From assembly GCA_902362875.1 (NCBI GenBank), contig CABIYF010000009.1, positions 1 to 64,000 of the forward strand: DNA of 64,000 bases. The letters are read 5' to 3'. The DNA comes from Eubacteriaceae bacterium. GTDB lineage: Bacteria; Bacillota; Clostridia; Lachnospirales; Lachnospiraceae. Shown here piece after piece: positions 55,165 to 63,741 of the stretch. The notes under the pieces are model-generated. The model saw nothing but the letters and a program-made list of their open reading frames with translations, had not been told where the DNA came from and made no database searches. Position 1 is the first letter of the stretch; each line of letters begins with the position of its first letter. Position numbers and translations under genes: made by a program.

Positions 55165-56997
55165 ATGAGTCGTTTAGAATTAAGGACTCCAAACCAGGCA
55201 CAACTGGTTGTGGAAGGACTTTATAAAGATTTGGAACGAAGAATCGAGTCAAGCCCGCCAGGGTTATGTCCGGTTGATATGTCCAGAGCATTCTTAGAGA
55301 TTTGTCATGCACAGAGTTGTGGAAAGTGTGTTCCATGCCGTGTAGGACTTGGACAGCTGAAGAATCTGATCACAGATGTCTTAGATGGCAAAGCCACGAT
55401 CCGAACATTAACAGAGATACAGGAGACAGCAAAATCCATTATGGAATCCGCAGACTGCGCCATTGGGTATGAGGCAGCCAATATGGTGTATAAAGGAGTC
55501 ATTGGATTTAAAGATGATTATGTAGAACATATCATGTATCATAGATGCTTAAGCACATTAAAACAGCCGGTACCATGTGTATCAAGATGTCCTGCAAGAG
55601 TAGACATTCCAGGATATATCGCACTGGTACGTGAGGGAAGATATGAAGATGCGATCCGTCTGATCAGAAAGGATAATCCTTTCCCTACAACATGCGGATT
55701 TATCTGCGAGCATCCATGTGAGGCATTATGCCGTAGAAATATGATCGATGATGCTGTGAATATCCGTGGATTAAAACGTATGGCAGCAGATGCAGCAGGT
55801 TATGTTGCACCTCCAGCATGTGCAGAATCTACTGGTAAGAATATTGCCGTTGTTGGTGGTGGACCAGGTGGATTAAGTGCTGCTTATTTCTTACAGTTGA
55901 TGGGACATCAGGTAACAGTATACGAGATGCTTCCAAAACTTGGAGGAATGTTACGTTATGGAATTCCAAACTACAGACTTCCAAAAGAACGCTTAGATGA
56001 TGATATTCAGGCAATCTTGGACACAGGAGTGAAAGTAGACTGTGGAAAAGCCATTGGTAAAGATTATTCCATTGTGGATTTAAAAGAGAAATATGACGCA
56101 GTACTGATTACGATCGGTGCGAGTACAGATAAGAAATTAGGACTGGAAGGAGAAGATGCCAAAGGTGTAATCTCAGCCGTACAGTTCTTAAGAAATGTTG
56201 GATACGGAACGCAGGAGAGCTTAGAAGGCAAAGAAGTCGCCGTTATCGGTGGTGGAAACGTATCCATGGATGCAGTTCGTACATCCGTAAGATTAGGTGC
56301 GAAGAAAGTCAGCATCGTATATAGAAGAAGGGTCGCAGATATGACAGCCCTGCCAGATGAGATTTCAGGTGCGGAAGCAGAAGGCGTTGAGATCAAAACT
56401 CTGATGGCACCTTCAAGAATTGAGAAAGACGAAGAAGGCAATGTAAAAGGTGTATGGGTAACTCCACAGATGATCAGTAACATCAAAGGTGGAAGAGCAT
56501 CTGTAAAGCCAACAGGTGAAGATGATGTATTTATCCCATGTCAGGCACTGATCGTAGCGATTGGTCAGGATATCGAATACCAGCATTTTGAGGAAGCAGG
56601 AGTTCCAGTGCAGAGAGGTAAGATCAATGTAGAGAAATTCGGTGGATTCGAAGAGATGCCTGGAGTATTTGCAGGTGGAGATTGTGCGACAGGTCCATCT
56701 ACCGTAATTTCTGCGATCGCAGCTGGTAAAGTTATCGCAGCAAATATTGATGAATATCTTGGATTCCATCATGAGATCACAGCAGATGTTGAGATTCCAG
56801 AACCGAAGTTAGAGGACAAGCCGGCTTGTGGAAGAGTAAATCTTACAGAGAGAGAAGCCGGAGAGAGAATCAAAGACTTTGAAGGAATTGAAAACTGCAT
56901 GACACATAAAGAATCATGCCAGGAAGCTGGAAGATGCTTACGCTGTGACCACTTTGGTTACGGAATCTTTAAAGGAGGGAGGGCTACAAAATGGTAA
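55165..56997 (+). CDS. NuoF-tail / GltD-like FAD-NAD(P) oxidoreductase, hydrogenase partner
   Basis: A 610-residue fusion. Residues about 30-115 match the C-terminal iron-sulfur part of NuoF (Cys52, Cys55, Cys58 in SCGKCVPC and Cys98) without NuoF's FMN domain. Residues about 135-560 match the small subunit of glutamate synthase (GltD): cysteines at 138-189, FAD loop VVGGGPGGLSAA about 230 and a second loop VIGGGNVSMDA about 353. The C-terminal NCMTHKESCQEAGRCLRCD adds four cysteines. It should link NAD(P)H to the hydrogenase, which overlaps it by 7 bases. AAGGAGG precedes the ATG. Substrate specificity is unknown. Confidence 0.88.
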   Translation: MSRLELRTPNQAQLVVEGLYKDLERRIESSPPGLCPVDMSRAFLEICHAQSCGKCVPCRVGLGQLKNLITDVLDGKATIRTLTEIQETAKSIMESADCAIGYEAANMVYKGVIGFKDDYVEHIMYHRCLSTLKQPVPCVSRCPARVDIPGYIALVREGRYEDAIRLIRKDNPFPTTCGFICEHPCEALCRRNMIDDAVNIRGLKRMAADAAGYVAPPACAESTGKNIAVVGGGPGGLSAAYFLQLMGHQVTVYEMLPKLGGMLRYGIPNYRLPKERLDDDIQAILDTGVKVDCGKAIGKDYSIVDLKEKYDAVLITIGASTDKKLGLEGEDAKGVISAVQFLRNVGYGTQESLEGKEVAVIGGGNVSMDAVRTSVRLGAKKVSIVYRRRVADMTALPDEISGAEAEGVEIKTLMAPSRIEKDEEGNVKGVWVTPQMISNIKGGRASVKPTGEDDVFIPCQALIVAIGQDIEYQHFEEAGVPVQRGKINVEKFGGFEEMPGVFAGGDCATGPSTVISAIAAGKVIAANIDEYLGFHHEITADVEIPEPKLEDKPACGRVNLTEREAGERIKDFEGIENCMTHKESCQEAGRCLRCDHFGYGIFKGGRATKW

Positions 56998-58703
56998 ATA
57001 TTACAATCGACAACCATACGATCGCAGTCCCAGCAGGTACAACGATCATGGAAGCAGCAGCCTCCATCCATATTCCAATCCCAAAACTTTGTTATTTAAA
57101 AGATATCAACGAGATTGGAGCGTGCAGAGTCTGTGTAGTTGAGATCGAAGGCCAGGACCACCTTGTAACATCATGTAACAACGTGGTTGAAGAAGGAATG
57201 ACGATCTATACAAACAGTCCCAAAGTACGAAGAAACAGAAAACATACCGTAGAGATGATCCTTTCCCAGCATGATGCACAATGTGCAACTTGTGTAAGAA
57301 GTGGAAACTGTACATTACAGACGATTGCCAATGACTTGAATGTTGTGGAAAGTCCATATAAGAAAGAAATCTGTGTAGAAGAGTGGGATACAAGATATCC
57401 ACTGGTACGTGACGCAAGTAAATGTGTCAAATGTATGCGCTGTATACAGGTATGTGATAAGGTTCAGGGAATGCATATCTGGGATGTATCTGGAACTGGA
57501 GCAAGAACAACGGTTGGAGTTTCAGGAAACAGAGATATCAAAACAGCAGACTGTGCATTATGCGGACAGTGTATCACACATTGTCCAACAGGAGCATTAA
57601 GAGAACGTGACGATACAGAAAAATTATATCGTGCATTAGAAGATAAAGATACGATCGTTGTGGCACAGATCGCACCTGCAGTCCGTACTGCATGGGGTGA
57701 AAGTCTGGGATTATCAAGAGAAGAAGCAATGGTTGAGAAGATCGTGGATGCATTGCGAAGGATCGGTGTTGATTATGTATTTGATACAACATTTTCAGCA
57801 GACCTTACGATCATGGAAGAAGGAACCGAATTTGTAGAGAGATTTACAAAGGGAGATCTTGATATGTATCCAATGTTTACATCCTGTTGTCCGGGATGGG
57901 TAAGATTTATCAAATCCCAGTATCCACAGATGGCAAACAGATTGTCATCTGCCAAATCTCCACAGGAGATGTTCGGAGCAGTGATGAAAACAGCATTTGC
58001 AAAGAAAATGGACATTGACCCAGACCGTATTTTTGCGTTGTCTATCATGCCATGCCTTGCAAAGAAAGACGAAAGAGAGAAACCATTATTCCATGGTGAG
58101 TTTGCAGGACACGGAGTGGATCTCGTATTAACAACAAGAGAATTAGATCGTCTGATCCGTGCAGACCACATTGATCCAAAGACATTAAAAGATTCTGCAT
58201 TTGATGCTCCATTTACAGAAGGAACAGGAGCAGGAGTGATCTTTGGAGCAACTGGTGGAGTTATGGAAGCGGCACTTCGTTCTGCATATTACCTGATCAC
58301 AGGAAAGAACCCAGAAGCAGATGCATTCAAAGAAATCCGTGGAGTAAATAAAAACGGATGGACAGAAGCCAAATTCGATATTGCCGGCAATACGGTAGAG
58401 ATTGCAGTTGTTAGTGGACTTCAGAATACAAGAAATCTGATGGAAGCAATCCGTAAGAGAGAAGTACACTATCATTTTGTAGAAGTCATGGCCTGTCCAG
58501 GCGGATGTGTAGGAGGAGGCGGGCAGCCAATCCATGAAGGAAAAGAAATGGCGTCCGACCGTGGATCTAACCTATACTTCCTGGACAAGACTTCACAATT
58601 AAGATTTTCCCATGAGAATCCAGATATCAAACATTTATATGATGAATATTTTGGAGCACCGGGAAGTCATAAAGCACATCAGTTACTGCATGTGTCAAAA
58701 TAG
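56991..58703 (+). CDS. [FeFe] hydrogenase, GltD-linked type
   Basis: A 570-residue hydrogenase. The [2Fe-2S] domain has Cys34, Cys45, Cys48, Cys62; a His-ligated cluster follows (HDAQCATCVRSGNC); then two [4Fe-4S] sites CVKCMRCIQVC and CALCGQCITHC. H-cluster motifs are TSCCPGW (L1), MPCLAKKDE (L2) and MACPGGCVGGGG (L3); L2 has Leu where Thr is usual. The small-subunit tail is fused. It reduces protons or oxidises H2 using electrons from the upstream fusion protein. No hydEFG maturation genes are in the window. Confidence 0.94.
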   Translation: MVNITIDNHTIAVPAGTTIMEAAASIHIPIPKLCYLKDINEIGACRVCVVEIEGQDHLVTSCNNVVEEGMTIYTNSPKVRRNRKHTVEMILSQHDAQCATCVRSGNCTLQTIANDLNVVESPYKKEICVEEWDTRYPLVRDASKCVKCMRCIQVCDKVQGMHIWDVSGTGARTTVGVSGNRDIKTADCALCGQCITHCPTGALRERDDTEKLYRALEDKDTIVVAQIAPAVRTAWGESLGLSREEAMVEKIVDALRRIGVDYVFDTTFSADLTIMEEGTEFVERFTKGDLDMYPMFTSCCPGWVRFIKSQYPQMANRLSSAKSPQEMFGAVMKTAFAKKMDIDPDRIFALSIMPCLAKKDEREKPLFHGEFAGHGVDLVLTTRELDRLIRADHIDPKTLKDSAFDAPFTEGTGAGVIFGATGGVMEAALRSAYYLITGKNPEADAFKEIRGVNKNGWTEAKFDIAGNTVEIAVVSGLQNTRNLMEAIRKREVHYHFVEVMACPGGCVGGGGQPIHEGKEMASDRGSNLYFLDKTSQLRFSHENPDIKHLYDEYFGAPGSHKAHQLLHVSK

Positions 58704-58726
58704 CTGTTAATACCTTTTAATATTAG

Positions 58727-58783
58727 AAAGAGATCCCAGACATCTAGAAGATATAGATTCTAAATGTCTGGGATCTCTTTTGT
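58727..58783. terminator. Terminator of the hydrogenase operon
   Basis: A stem of about 24 bp beginning AAAGAGATCCCAGACAT and its complement ending ATCTCTTTT. It also faces the convergent isomerase gene. Confidence 0.9.
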
Positions 58784-58810
58784 GTATCTAAAAAATGAAA
58801 AATGATCCAA

Positions 58811-59386
58811 TTACCATCGAGGATTATCAAGGACTTTTATTTCGCCATCAATTTCACAAACAATATGACGGTATCCTTTGGTTTCGATCGTTCCATAATC
58901 ATGCCCTGCATTTGCATCAAATACATAAAAAGCAGTCAGGACTTCATCACCGGTATTAATAGTACGGTGAGCATATCCGCGTGGAACATAAAGAGCTTTT
59001 CCCTTCTCCATCCGTTCAACTTTCCAGTCTCCGTCAAGATTTTCAAGCATCATATAGCCCTTACCTTTTAACGTATAATAAACTTCGGCAGTATCCACGA
59101 TCTGATGAAAATGCCCTTTGGTCATATAATATTCATTCCCGATCTTTCCGGGATGGATCATTGTTGTGCCAAATGCAAGATCTCCGGCACGTTCCGGGCA
59201 TCCAAGTTCATAAAATTCATAGATCAAAGGATCTTCCTTCTTAAGAATTTCATCAACAACTTCCTGATCCTGATACATATCTTTCATCTGGGAAAGATAA
59301 CGTTTTGTAGTTTCTGCGTGTCTGGACAGACCATCGTTTAGATCAAAATCTAAAGTAAAAGCCTGATCCCAGTTAAACTGATTCAT
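58811..59386 (-). CDS. Cupin-type glucose-6-phosphate isomerase
   Basis: A 191-residue cupin PGI (archaeal/thermophile type, PF06560-like), interconverting glucose-6-P and fructose-6-P with a metal. GHFHQIVDTAEVYYTLKGKG gives ligands His92, His94, Glu101, with His140 in PRGYAH completing the site. It may be the main or an extra isomerase; the normal large Pgi is not seen here. AGGAGG precedes the start. It lies 26 bases after deoC and is likely co-transcribed. Confidence 0.92.
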   Translation of the reverse strand: MNQFNWDQAFTLDFDLNDGLSRHAETTKRYLSQMKDMYQDQEVVDEILKKEDPLIYEFYELGCPERAGDLAFGTTMIHPGKIGNEYYMTKGHFHQIVDTAEVYYTLKGKGYMMLENLDGDWKVERMEKGKALYVPRGYAHRTINTGDEVLTAFYVFDANAGHDYGTIETKGYRHIVCEIDGEIKVLDNPRW

Positions 59387-59412
59387 AAACAGCCTCCTAA
59401 AGAAAGAATTCC

Positions 59413-60123
59413 CTAAATCTCAAGAGTGGAAACTCCTTGTTCTTTCATCATAGTTTCAAAATCTTTGATAATAGCGATTCCGGCACTTGTTCCGATACGC
59501 TCAGCACCACATTCAACCATTTTCATAAATGTCTTGGCATCACGGATTCCTCCAGCAGCTTTTACCTTTACTTCATCGCCAACATGCTCTTTCATTAATT
59601 TGACATCATCAAAGGTAGCACCGCCAGTACCAAATCCAGTGGATGTTTTGATATAGTCAGGTTTCACTTCTTTTGCGATCTCGCAAAGTTTGATCTTTTC
59701 GTCATCAGTCAGATAACAGTTTTCAAAAATGACTTTGCATGTAACATCTTTTTCATGGCAGGCAGCAACGATCTGTGCCATCTCGTCTTTGATATAATCC
59801 CAGTTAGAAGCTTTGATCTCTGTCTGATTCACAACATAATCAATTTCATTTGCACCATTTGCAATGGCATCTTTTGTGTCAAATACTTTGGAAGCGATCG
59901 TTGTCTGACCTAATGGGAAAGAAATGGCAGCACCAGTATGAATATCTGTTCCTTCCAGTAACTTCGCACATAATGCAGACTGCACCTGATTGATCGCAAC
60001 CATGGCAAAATGATGTTCCTTTGCTTCAGTACATAAGATCTCCATGTCTTTTGGAGAAGCGTCCGTGTGTAAATTTGTATGATCGATCATTCTGGCAAGA
60101 TCATCTAATGTATATGATTTCAT
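59413..60123 (-). CDS. deoC: Deoxyribose-phosphate aldolase
   Basis: A 236-residue DeoC splitting 2-deoxyribose-5-P into glyceraldehyde-3-P and acetaldehyde. The Schiff-base lysine lies in [14 protein letters not shown], and the second catalytic lysine in [23 protein letters not shown] and KVIFENCYL are further motifs. AGGAGG precedes it. It is not with other deo genes; the divergent GntR regulator and the 11-bp repeats over its promoter suggest carbon-source control. Confidence 0.95.
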   Translation of the reverse strand: MKSYTLDDLARMIDHTNLHTDASPKDMEILCTEAKEHHFAMVAINQVQSALCAKLLEGTDIHTGAAISFPLGQTTIASKVFDTKDAIANGANEIDYVVNQTEIKASNWDYIKDEMAQIVAACHEKDVTCKVIFENCYLTDDEKIKLCEIAKEVKPDYIKTSTGFGTGGATFDDVKLMKEHVGDEVKVKAAGGIRDAKTFMKMVECGAERIGTSAGIAIIKDFETMMKEQGVSTLEI

Positions 60124-60169
60124 AAAAAACCTCCTGTTTTTGCTGATATGTTTGTTTCATGTTAATTAT

Positions 60170-60198
60170 AATATAACATTATGTAATTATTATGTCAA
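60170..60198 (-). promoter_or_regulatory. deoC promoter
   Basis: Minus strand TTGACA (60193-60198), 17 bases, TATATT (60170-60175). The 11-bp repeats cover the -35 and spacer. Confidence 0.7.
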
Positions 60199-60208
60199 TA
60201 TTATGTAA
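60178..60208. repeat. Three 11-bp tandem repeats in the divergent promoter region
   Basis: ATTATGTAA, ATTATGTCA and ATTATGTAA start at 60178, 60189 and 60200, exactly 11 bases apart. They overlap the deoC -35 region and are good operator candidates for the GntR regulator at 60284 or another factor. Confidence 0.7.
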
Positions 60209-60228
60209 GCGAAATAGTGGAAAATAAA

Positions 60229-60257
60229 TTGACATAAAATAAAAAATCCGGTAAAGT
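60229..60257 (+). promoter_or_regulatory. Promoter of the GntR/UTRA regulator
   Basis: TTGACA (60229-60234), 17 bases, TAAAGT (60252-60257), 26 bases before the ATG. Confidence 0.65.
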
Positions 60258-60283
60258 GAAAGAAAAAAGAAAGAGAGTCTAGA

Positions 60284-61006
60284 ATGGGAGCATTTTATTT
60301 AGATATAAAAAAAGATTTATTAGATAAGATTCTAACCGGAGTCTACCCACAGGGAAGTATCATACCAAATGAATATGAACTGGCAGAGATCTATAAGGTC
60401 AGCCGCCCGACGATCCGCAAAGCAGTACAGATTCTGGTGGATGAAGGCTATTTAGAAAAACGCAAAAAAAGAGGAACGATCGTATGTGATCCAACGATCC
60501 GGCAGGAATTTGCGCAGGTGATTCAGACATTTGATAAGGAAATAAAGGAAAAAGGACTGACGCCATCAACGAAAGTTCTGACATTTAAACAAGAAAAAGC
60601 AGACGAGGAAGTCAGACAGAAACTGAATCTGACTGAAACAGAAAAAGTCTATAAACTTGTAAGACTAAGATACATAGATGATCAGCCAAATGTCTTGGTT
60701 ACAACATATGTGCCATGCAGGCTGTTTGAACATTTGTCAGAAGTTGATTTTGAAAAGGAAAGTTTATATCAGACATTTCATAAGGAAGGAAGAGATATTA
60801 CATCCATAGAGCGAAAACTGGATGTGATACTGGCAGATGAGACATGTGCAGACCTTTTGGACATCAAAAATGGAGATCCACTATTTTATTTTCATTCCAC
60901 AGGATATGATGCAGCACATACTGCGATTGAATATTCCATTGCAAAATACCGGGGTGACCGGAACAGTTTTGTTTTTGAACTTTCGAATACCGTGTACTAT
61001 TCTTAA
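60284..61006 (+). CDS. GntR-family (HutC/UTRA) transcriptional regulator
   Basis: 240 residues: winged helix about 1-75 (NEYELAEIYKVSRPTIRKAVQILVDEG) and a UTRA effector domain about 95-235. UTRA regulators bind sugar phosphates or small metabolites. It is divergent from deoC and the PGI gene, which it likely controls, and may control itself. Confidence 0.9.
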   Translation: MGAFYLDIKKDLLDKILTGVYPQGSIIPNEYELAEIYKVSRPTIRKAVQILVDEGYLEKRKKRGTIVCDPTIRQEFAQVIQTFDKEIKEKGLTPSTKVLTFKQEKADEEVRQKLNLTETEKVYKLVRLRYIDDQPNVLVTTYVPCRLFEHLSEVDFEKESLYQTFHKEGRDITSIERKLDVILADETCADLLDIKNGDPLFYFHSTGYDAAHTAIEYSIAKYRGDRNSFVFELSNTVYYS

Positions 61007-61014
61007 TACATTTA

Positions 61015-61043
61015 TTTACAACTATCAGTTTTTTTGGTATGAT
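61015..61043 (+). promoter_or_regulatory. icd promoter
   Basis: TTTACA (61015-61020), 17 bases, TATGAT (61038-61043), about 65 bases before the ATG. Confidence 0.6.
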
Positions 61044-61107
61044 AAACAACAATAAGCTGAAAATAACAGCCAGACAGCAAATATAACGTAACGCAGGAGG
61101 AACAACC

Positions 61108-62307
61108 ATGAGCAAAATTCAGATGACAACTCCATTAGTAGAGATGGACGGAGATGAGATGACAAGAATTCTTTGGAAGATGATCAAAGATGAACTGTTA
61201 TTACCATTTATTGATTTAAAGACAGAATATTACGACCTTGGGTTGGAACACAGAAACGAGACAAACGATCAGGTAACATTTGATTCTGCAGAAGCTACAA
61301 AGAAATATGGTGTAGCAGTCAAATGTGCAACAATCACTCCAAATGCAGCACGTATGGACGAATATGACTTAAAAGAGATGTGGAAGAGTCCAAACGGAAC
61401 AATTCGTGCGATTTTAGATGGAACAGTGTTCAGAGCACCGATCACAGTCAAAGGAATCGAGCCAACGGTCAGCAAATGGAAGAAACCGATCACAATCGCA
61501 AGACATGCTTATGGTGATGTATACAAAGGCGTTGAAATCAAAGTTCCAGGTGCAGGAAAAGCAGAATTAGTATTCACAGGAGAAGATGGTACAGAGATCA
61601 GAGAGACAATCCATGATTTTGACGGACCAGGTGTGATTCAGGGAATGCACAACATTGACGATTCTATCGCAAGTTTTGCAAGAAGCTGCTTTACATATGC
61701 GCTGGATACAAAACAGGATCTGTGGTTTGCAACAAAAGATACGATCTCTAAGAAATACGACCACACATTCAAAGACATTTTCCAGGAAATCTTTGATGCA
61801 GAATACAAAGAGAAATTTGACGAAGCAGGAATTGAATATTTCTACACACTGATCGACGATGCAGTAGCACGTGTTATGAAATCAGAAGGTGGATTTATCT
61901 GGGCATGTAAGAACTATGACGGAGACGTTATGAGTGATATGATCTCCTCTGCATTCGGATCATTAGCAATGATGACATCTGTATTAGTATCACCACACGG
62001 ATACTATGAATATGAAGCAGCTCATGGAACAGTACAGCGTCATTATTACAAACACCTGAAAGGGGAAGAGACATCTACAAACTCTGTAGCAACAATCTTC
62101 GCATGGACAGGAGCGTTAAGAAAACGTGGAGAATTAGATGGCAATAAAGAATTAATGGAATTCGCTGACAAGCTTGAGAAAGCAACATTAGATACGATCG
62201 AGAGCGGAACAATGACAAAAGACTTAGCACTTATCACAACTCTTGAGAATGTAAATGCTGTAAACAGTGAAGACTTTATTAAGGCAATTGCAGAACGTTT
62301 AAAATAA
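61108..62307 (+). CDS. icd: Isocitrate dehydrogenase, eukaryote-like homodimeric type
   Basis: A 399-residue enzyme converting isocitrate to 2-oxoglutarate. It starts [21 protein letters not shown] and has [27 protein letters not shown] and [12 protein letters not shown]. These match the eukaryotic cytosolic IDH1-like subfamily, not the E. coli Icd type; members of that group use NADP. It gives 2-oxoglutarate for glutamate. CAGGAGGA precedes the ATG, and a strong terminator follows. Confidence 0.95.
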   Translation: MSKIQMTTPLVEMDGDEMTRILWKMIKDELLLPFIDLKTEYYDLGLEHRNETNDQVTFDSAEATKKYGVAVKCATITPNAARMDEYDLKEMWKSPNGTIRAILDGTVFRAPITVKGIEPTVSKWKKPITIARHAYGDVYKGVEIKVPGAGKAELVFTGEDGTEIRETIHDFDGPGVIQGMHNIDDSIASFARSCFTYALDTKQDLWFATKDTISKKYDHTFKDIFQEIFDAEYKEKFDEAGIEYFYTLIDDAVARVMKSEGGFIWACKNYDGDVMSDMISSAFGSLAMMTSVLVSPHGYYEYEAAHGTVQRHYYKHLKGEETSTNSVATIFAWTGALRKRGELDGNKELMEFADKLEKATLDTIESGTMTKDLALITTLENVNAVNSEDFIKAIAERLK

Positions 62308-62345
62308 TCAGAATCTTAAAAGAACAAAAGAAATATAAAGCAGAT

Positions 62346-62397
62346 GAAAGCGGTACAGGAAGCTCATGAATCCATGAGCTTCCTGTACCGCTTTCTT
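62346..62397 (+). terminator. Terminator after icd
   Basis: A 23-bp perfect stem (62346-62368 with 62373-62395), loop AATC, ending in GCTTTCTT. Confidence 0.88.
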
Positions 62398-62463
62398 ACT
62401 ATATACGAACGGATAAATAAGTTTTGTAAATTTCATCAGGATTGAAAAAATATCCATAAAAAC

Positions 62464-62490
62464 AAAAAAACCGAAGCTTCAACTTCGGTT
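62464..62490 (-). terminator. Terminator after the tRNA pair
   Basis: On the minus strand AACCGAAG-TTGAAG-CTTCGGTT followed by a run of seven T residues. Confidence 0.9.
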
Positions 62491-62491
62491 A

Positions 62492-62575
62492 TGCCGATGG
62501 CGAGATTCGAACTCGCACGAACGTAAGCTCACTGCGACCTGAACACAGCGCGTCTGCCAATTCCGCCACATCGGC
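62492..62575 (-). tRNA. tRNA-Leu, anticodon CAG
   Basis: An 84-base class II tRNA. Acceptor GCCGATG/CATCGGC, discriminator A, D-arm GGCGGAATTGGCAGACGC, anticodon stem CTGTG/CGCAG with loop TTCAGGT (anticodon CAG, reading CUG), variable arm AGTGAGC...GCTTACGT-like, and T-arm GTTCGAATC. CCA is not encoded. Confidence 0.95.
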
Positions 62576-62580
62576 TTGAG

Positions 62581-62665
62581 TGCAGTTGAGGGGACTTGAA
62601 CCCCTACCCAGTTAACCCGGACTAGATCCTTAGTCTAGCGCGTATGCCAATTCCGCCACAACTGC
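62581..62665 (-). tRNA. tRNA-Leu, anticodon AAG
   Basis: An 85-base class II tRNA. Acceptor GCAGTTG/CAACTGC, discriminator A, GGCGGAATTGGCATACGC D-arm, anticodon stem CTAGA/TCTAG (5 perfect pairs), loop CTAAGGA (anticodon AAG, G37), long variable arm and T-arm GGTTCAAGTCC. A at position 34 is rare in bacterial tRNAs other than Arg(ACG); GAG is usual for CUY codons. No CCA encoded. It lies five bases upstream of the other tRNA-Leu in the same transcript. Confidence 0.93.
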
Positions 62666-62676
62666 GCAACAAGGTT

Positions 62677-62705
62677 ATAATATCACTATAGGTGTGATCT
62701 GTCAA
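62677..62705 (-). promoter_or_regulatory. tRNA operon promoter
   Basis: Minus strand TTGACA (62700-62705), 17 bases, TATTAT (62677-62682), 12 bases before the first tRNA. Confidence 0.85.
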
Positions 62706-62838
62706 TAAAAATTGCAAAAAAAATTAAAAAAATTTAAAAAAGTTGCAAAATATAGATTTTAACGGACATTTTCGGTATAATCTGCATCAGAATAGTAAAG
62801 AAAAAAGAAGAAAAATTTAAAATTCGGAGGAAAAAATT

Positions 62839-63741
62839 ATGTTGATCGGTTCTCATGTAGGGATGAAAGGCAAAGAAATGTTTCTTGGATCAGTGAAAGA
62901 GGCATTATCTTATGGAGCCAATACATTTATGGTGTATACAGGTGCACCACAGAATACAAGAAGAAAAAAGATTGAAGAATTAAGAATCGAGGAAGGTACT
63001 CAGTTGATGAGAGAAAGCGGAATCGATACATTTGTCGTTCACGCACCATATATCATCAATCTTGCCAATACGACAAAGTCAGAGACATTTGAACTGGCAG
63101 TCGAATTTCTGGAAGTGGAAGTAGAACGTACCAAAGCCATGGGAAGTCATACCCTCGTGCTTCATCCGGGTTCTCATGTTGGAGCAGGTTTAGACAAAGG
63201 GATTGACCGCATCATTGAAGGACTTAACAAAGTCATGTACAAAGATATGCCGGTTCAGATCGCACTTGAGACGATGGCAGGCAAAGGAAGCGAGATCGGA
63301 CGTGAGTTTGAGGAATTAAAAAGAATCTATGATGGTGTTAAATACCCTGAGAATCTAAGAGTATGTTTTGATACCTGTCATGTAAGTGACAGCGGACTTG
63401 ATCTGACAGAAGGATTTGAAGCAGTAATCGATAAATTTGATAAGGCAGTTGGCAAAGACCAGATTGCAGTCTTTCATATCAACGACAGCAAGAATCCAGT
63501 CGGAGCAGGCAAAGACCGCCACGAGAATCTTGGATTTGGAACGATCGGATTTGAGACATTAAATCATATCGTTCATCATAAAGATTTTGAGAATGTACCA
63601 AAGATCTTAGAGACACCATATATCAAAACAGAAGATGGAAAGAAATCCTATCCGCCATACAAATACGAGATTGAAATGCTTCGCACAGAAACATTCGATC
63701 CACAGATGAAAGAAAAGATTTTGGAGGATCATGCAAAATGA
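62839..63741 (+). CDS. nfo: Endonuclease IV (AP endonuclease)
   Basis: A 300-residue TIM-barrel zinc nuclease (typical 280-300) that cuts DNA 5' to abasic sites. It starts [42 protein letters not shown] and [19 protein letters not shown] carry the zinc-binding His/Asp/Glu. GGAGGAAA precedes the ATG. It overlaps the next gene by 4 bases (ATGA). Confidence 0.95.
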   Translation: MLIGSHVGMKGKEMFLGSVKEALSYGANTFMVYTGAPQNTRRKKIEELRIEEGTQLMRESGIDTFVVHAPYIINLANTTKSETFELAVEFLEVEVERTKAMGSHTLVLHPGSHVGAGLDKGIDRIIEGLNKVMYKDMPVQIALETMAGKGSEIGREFEELKRIYDGVKYPENLRVCFDTCHVSDSGLDLTEGFEAVIDKFDKAVGKDQIAVFHINDSKNPVGAGKDRHENLGFGTIGFETLNHIVHHKDFENVPKILETPYIKTEDGKKSYPPYKYEIEMLRTETFDPQMKEKILEDHAK

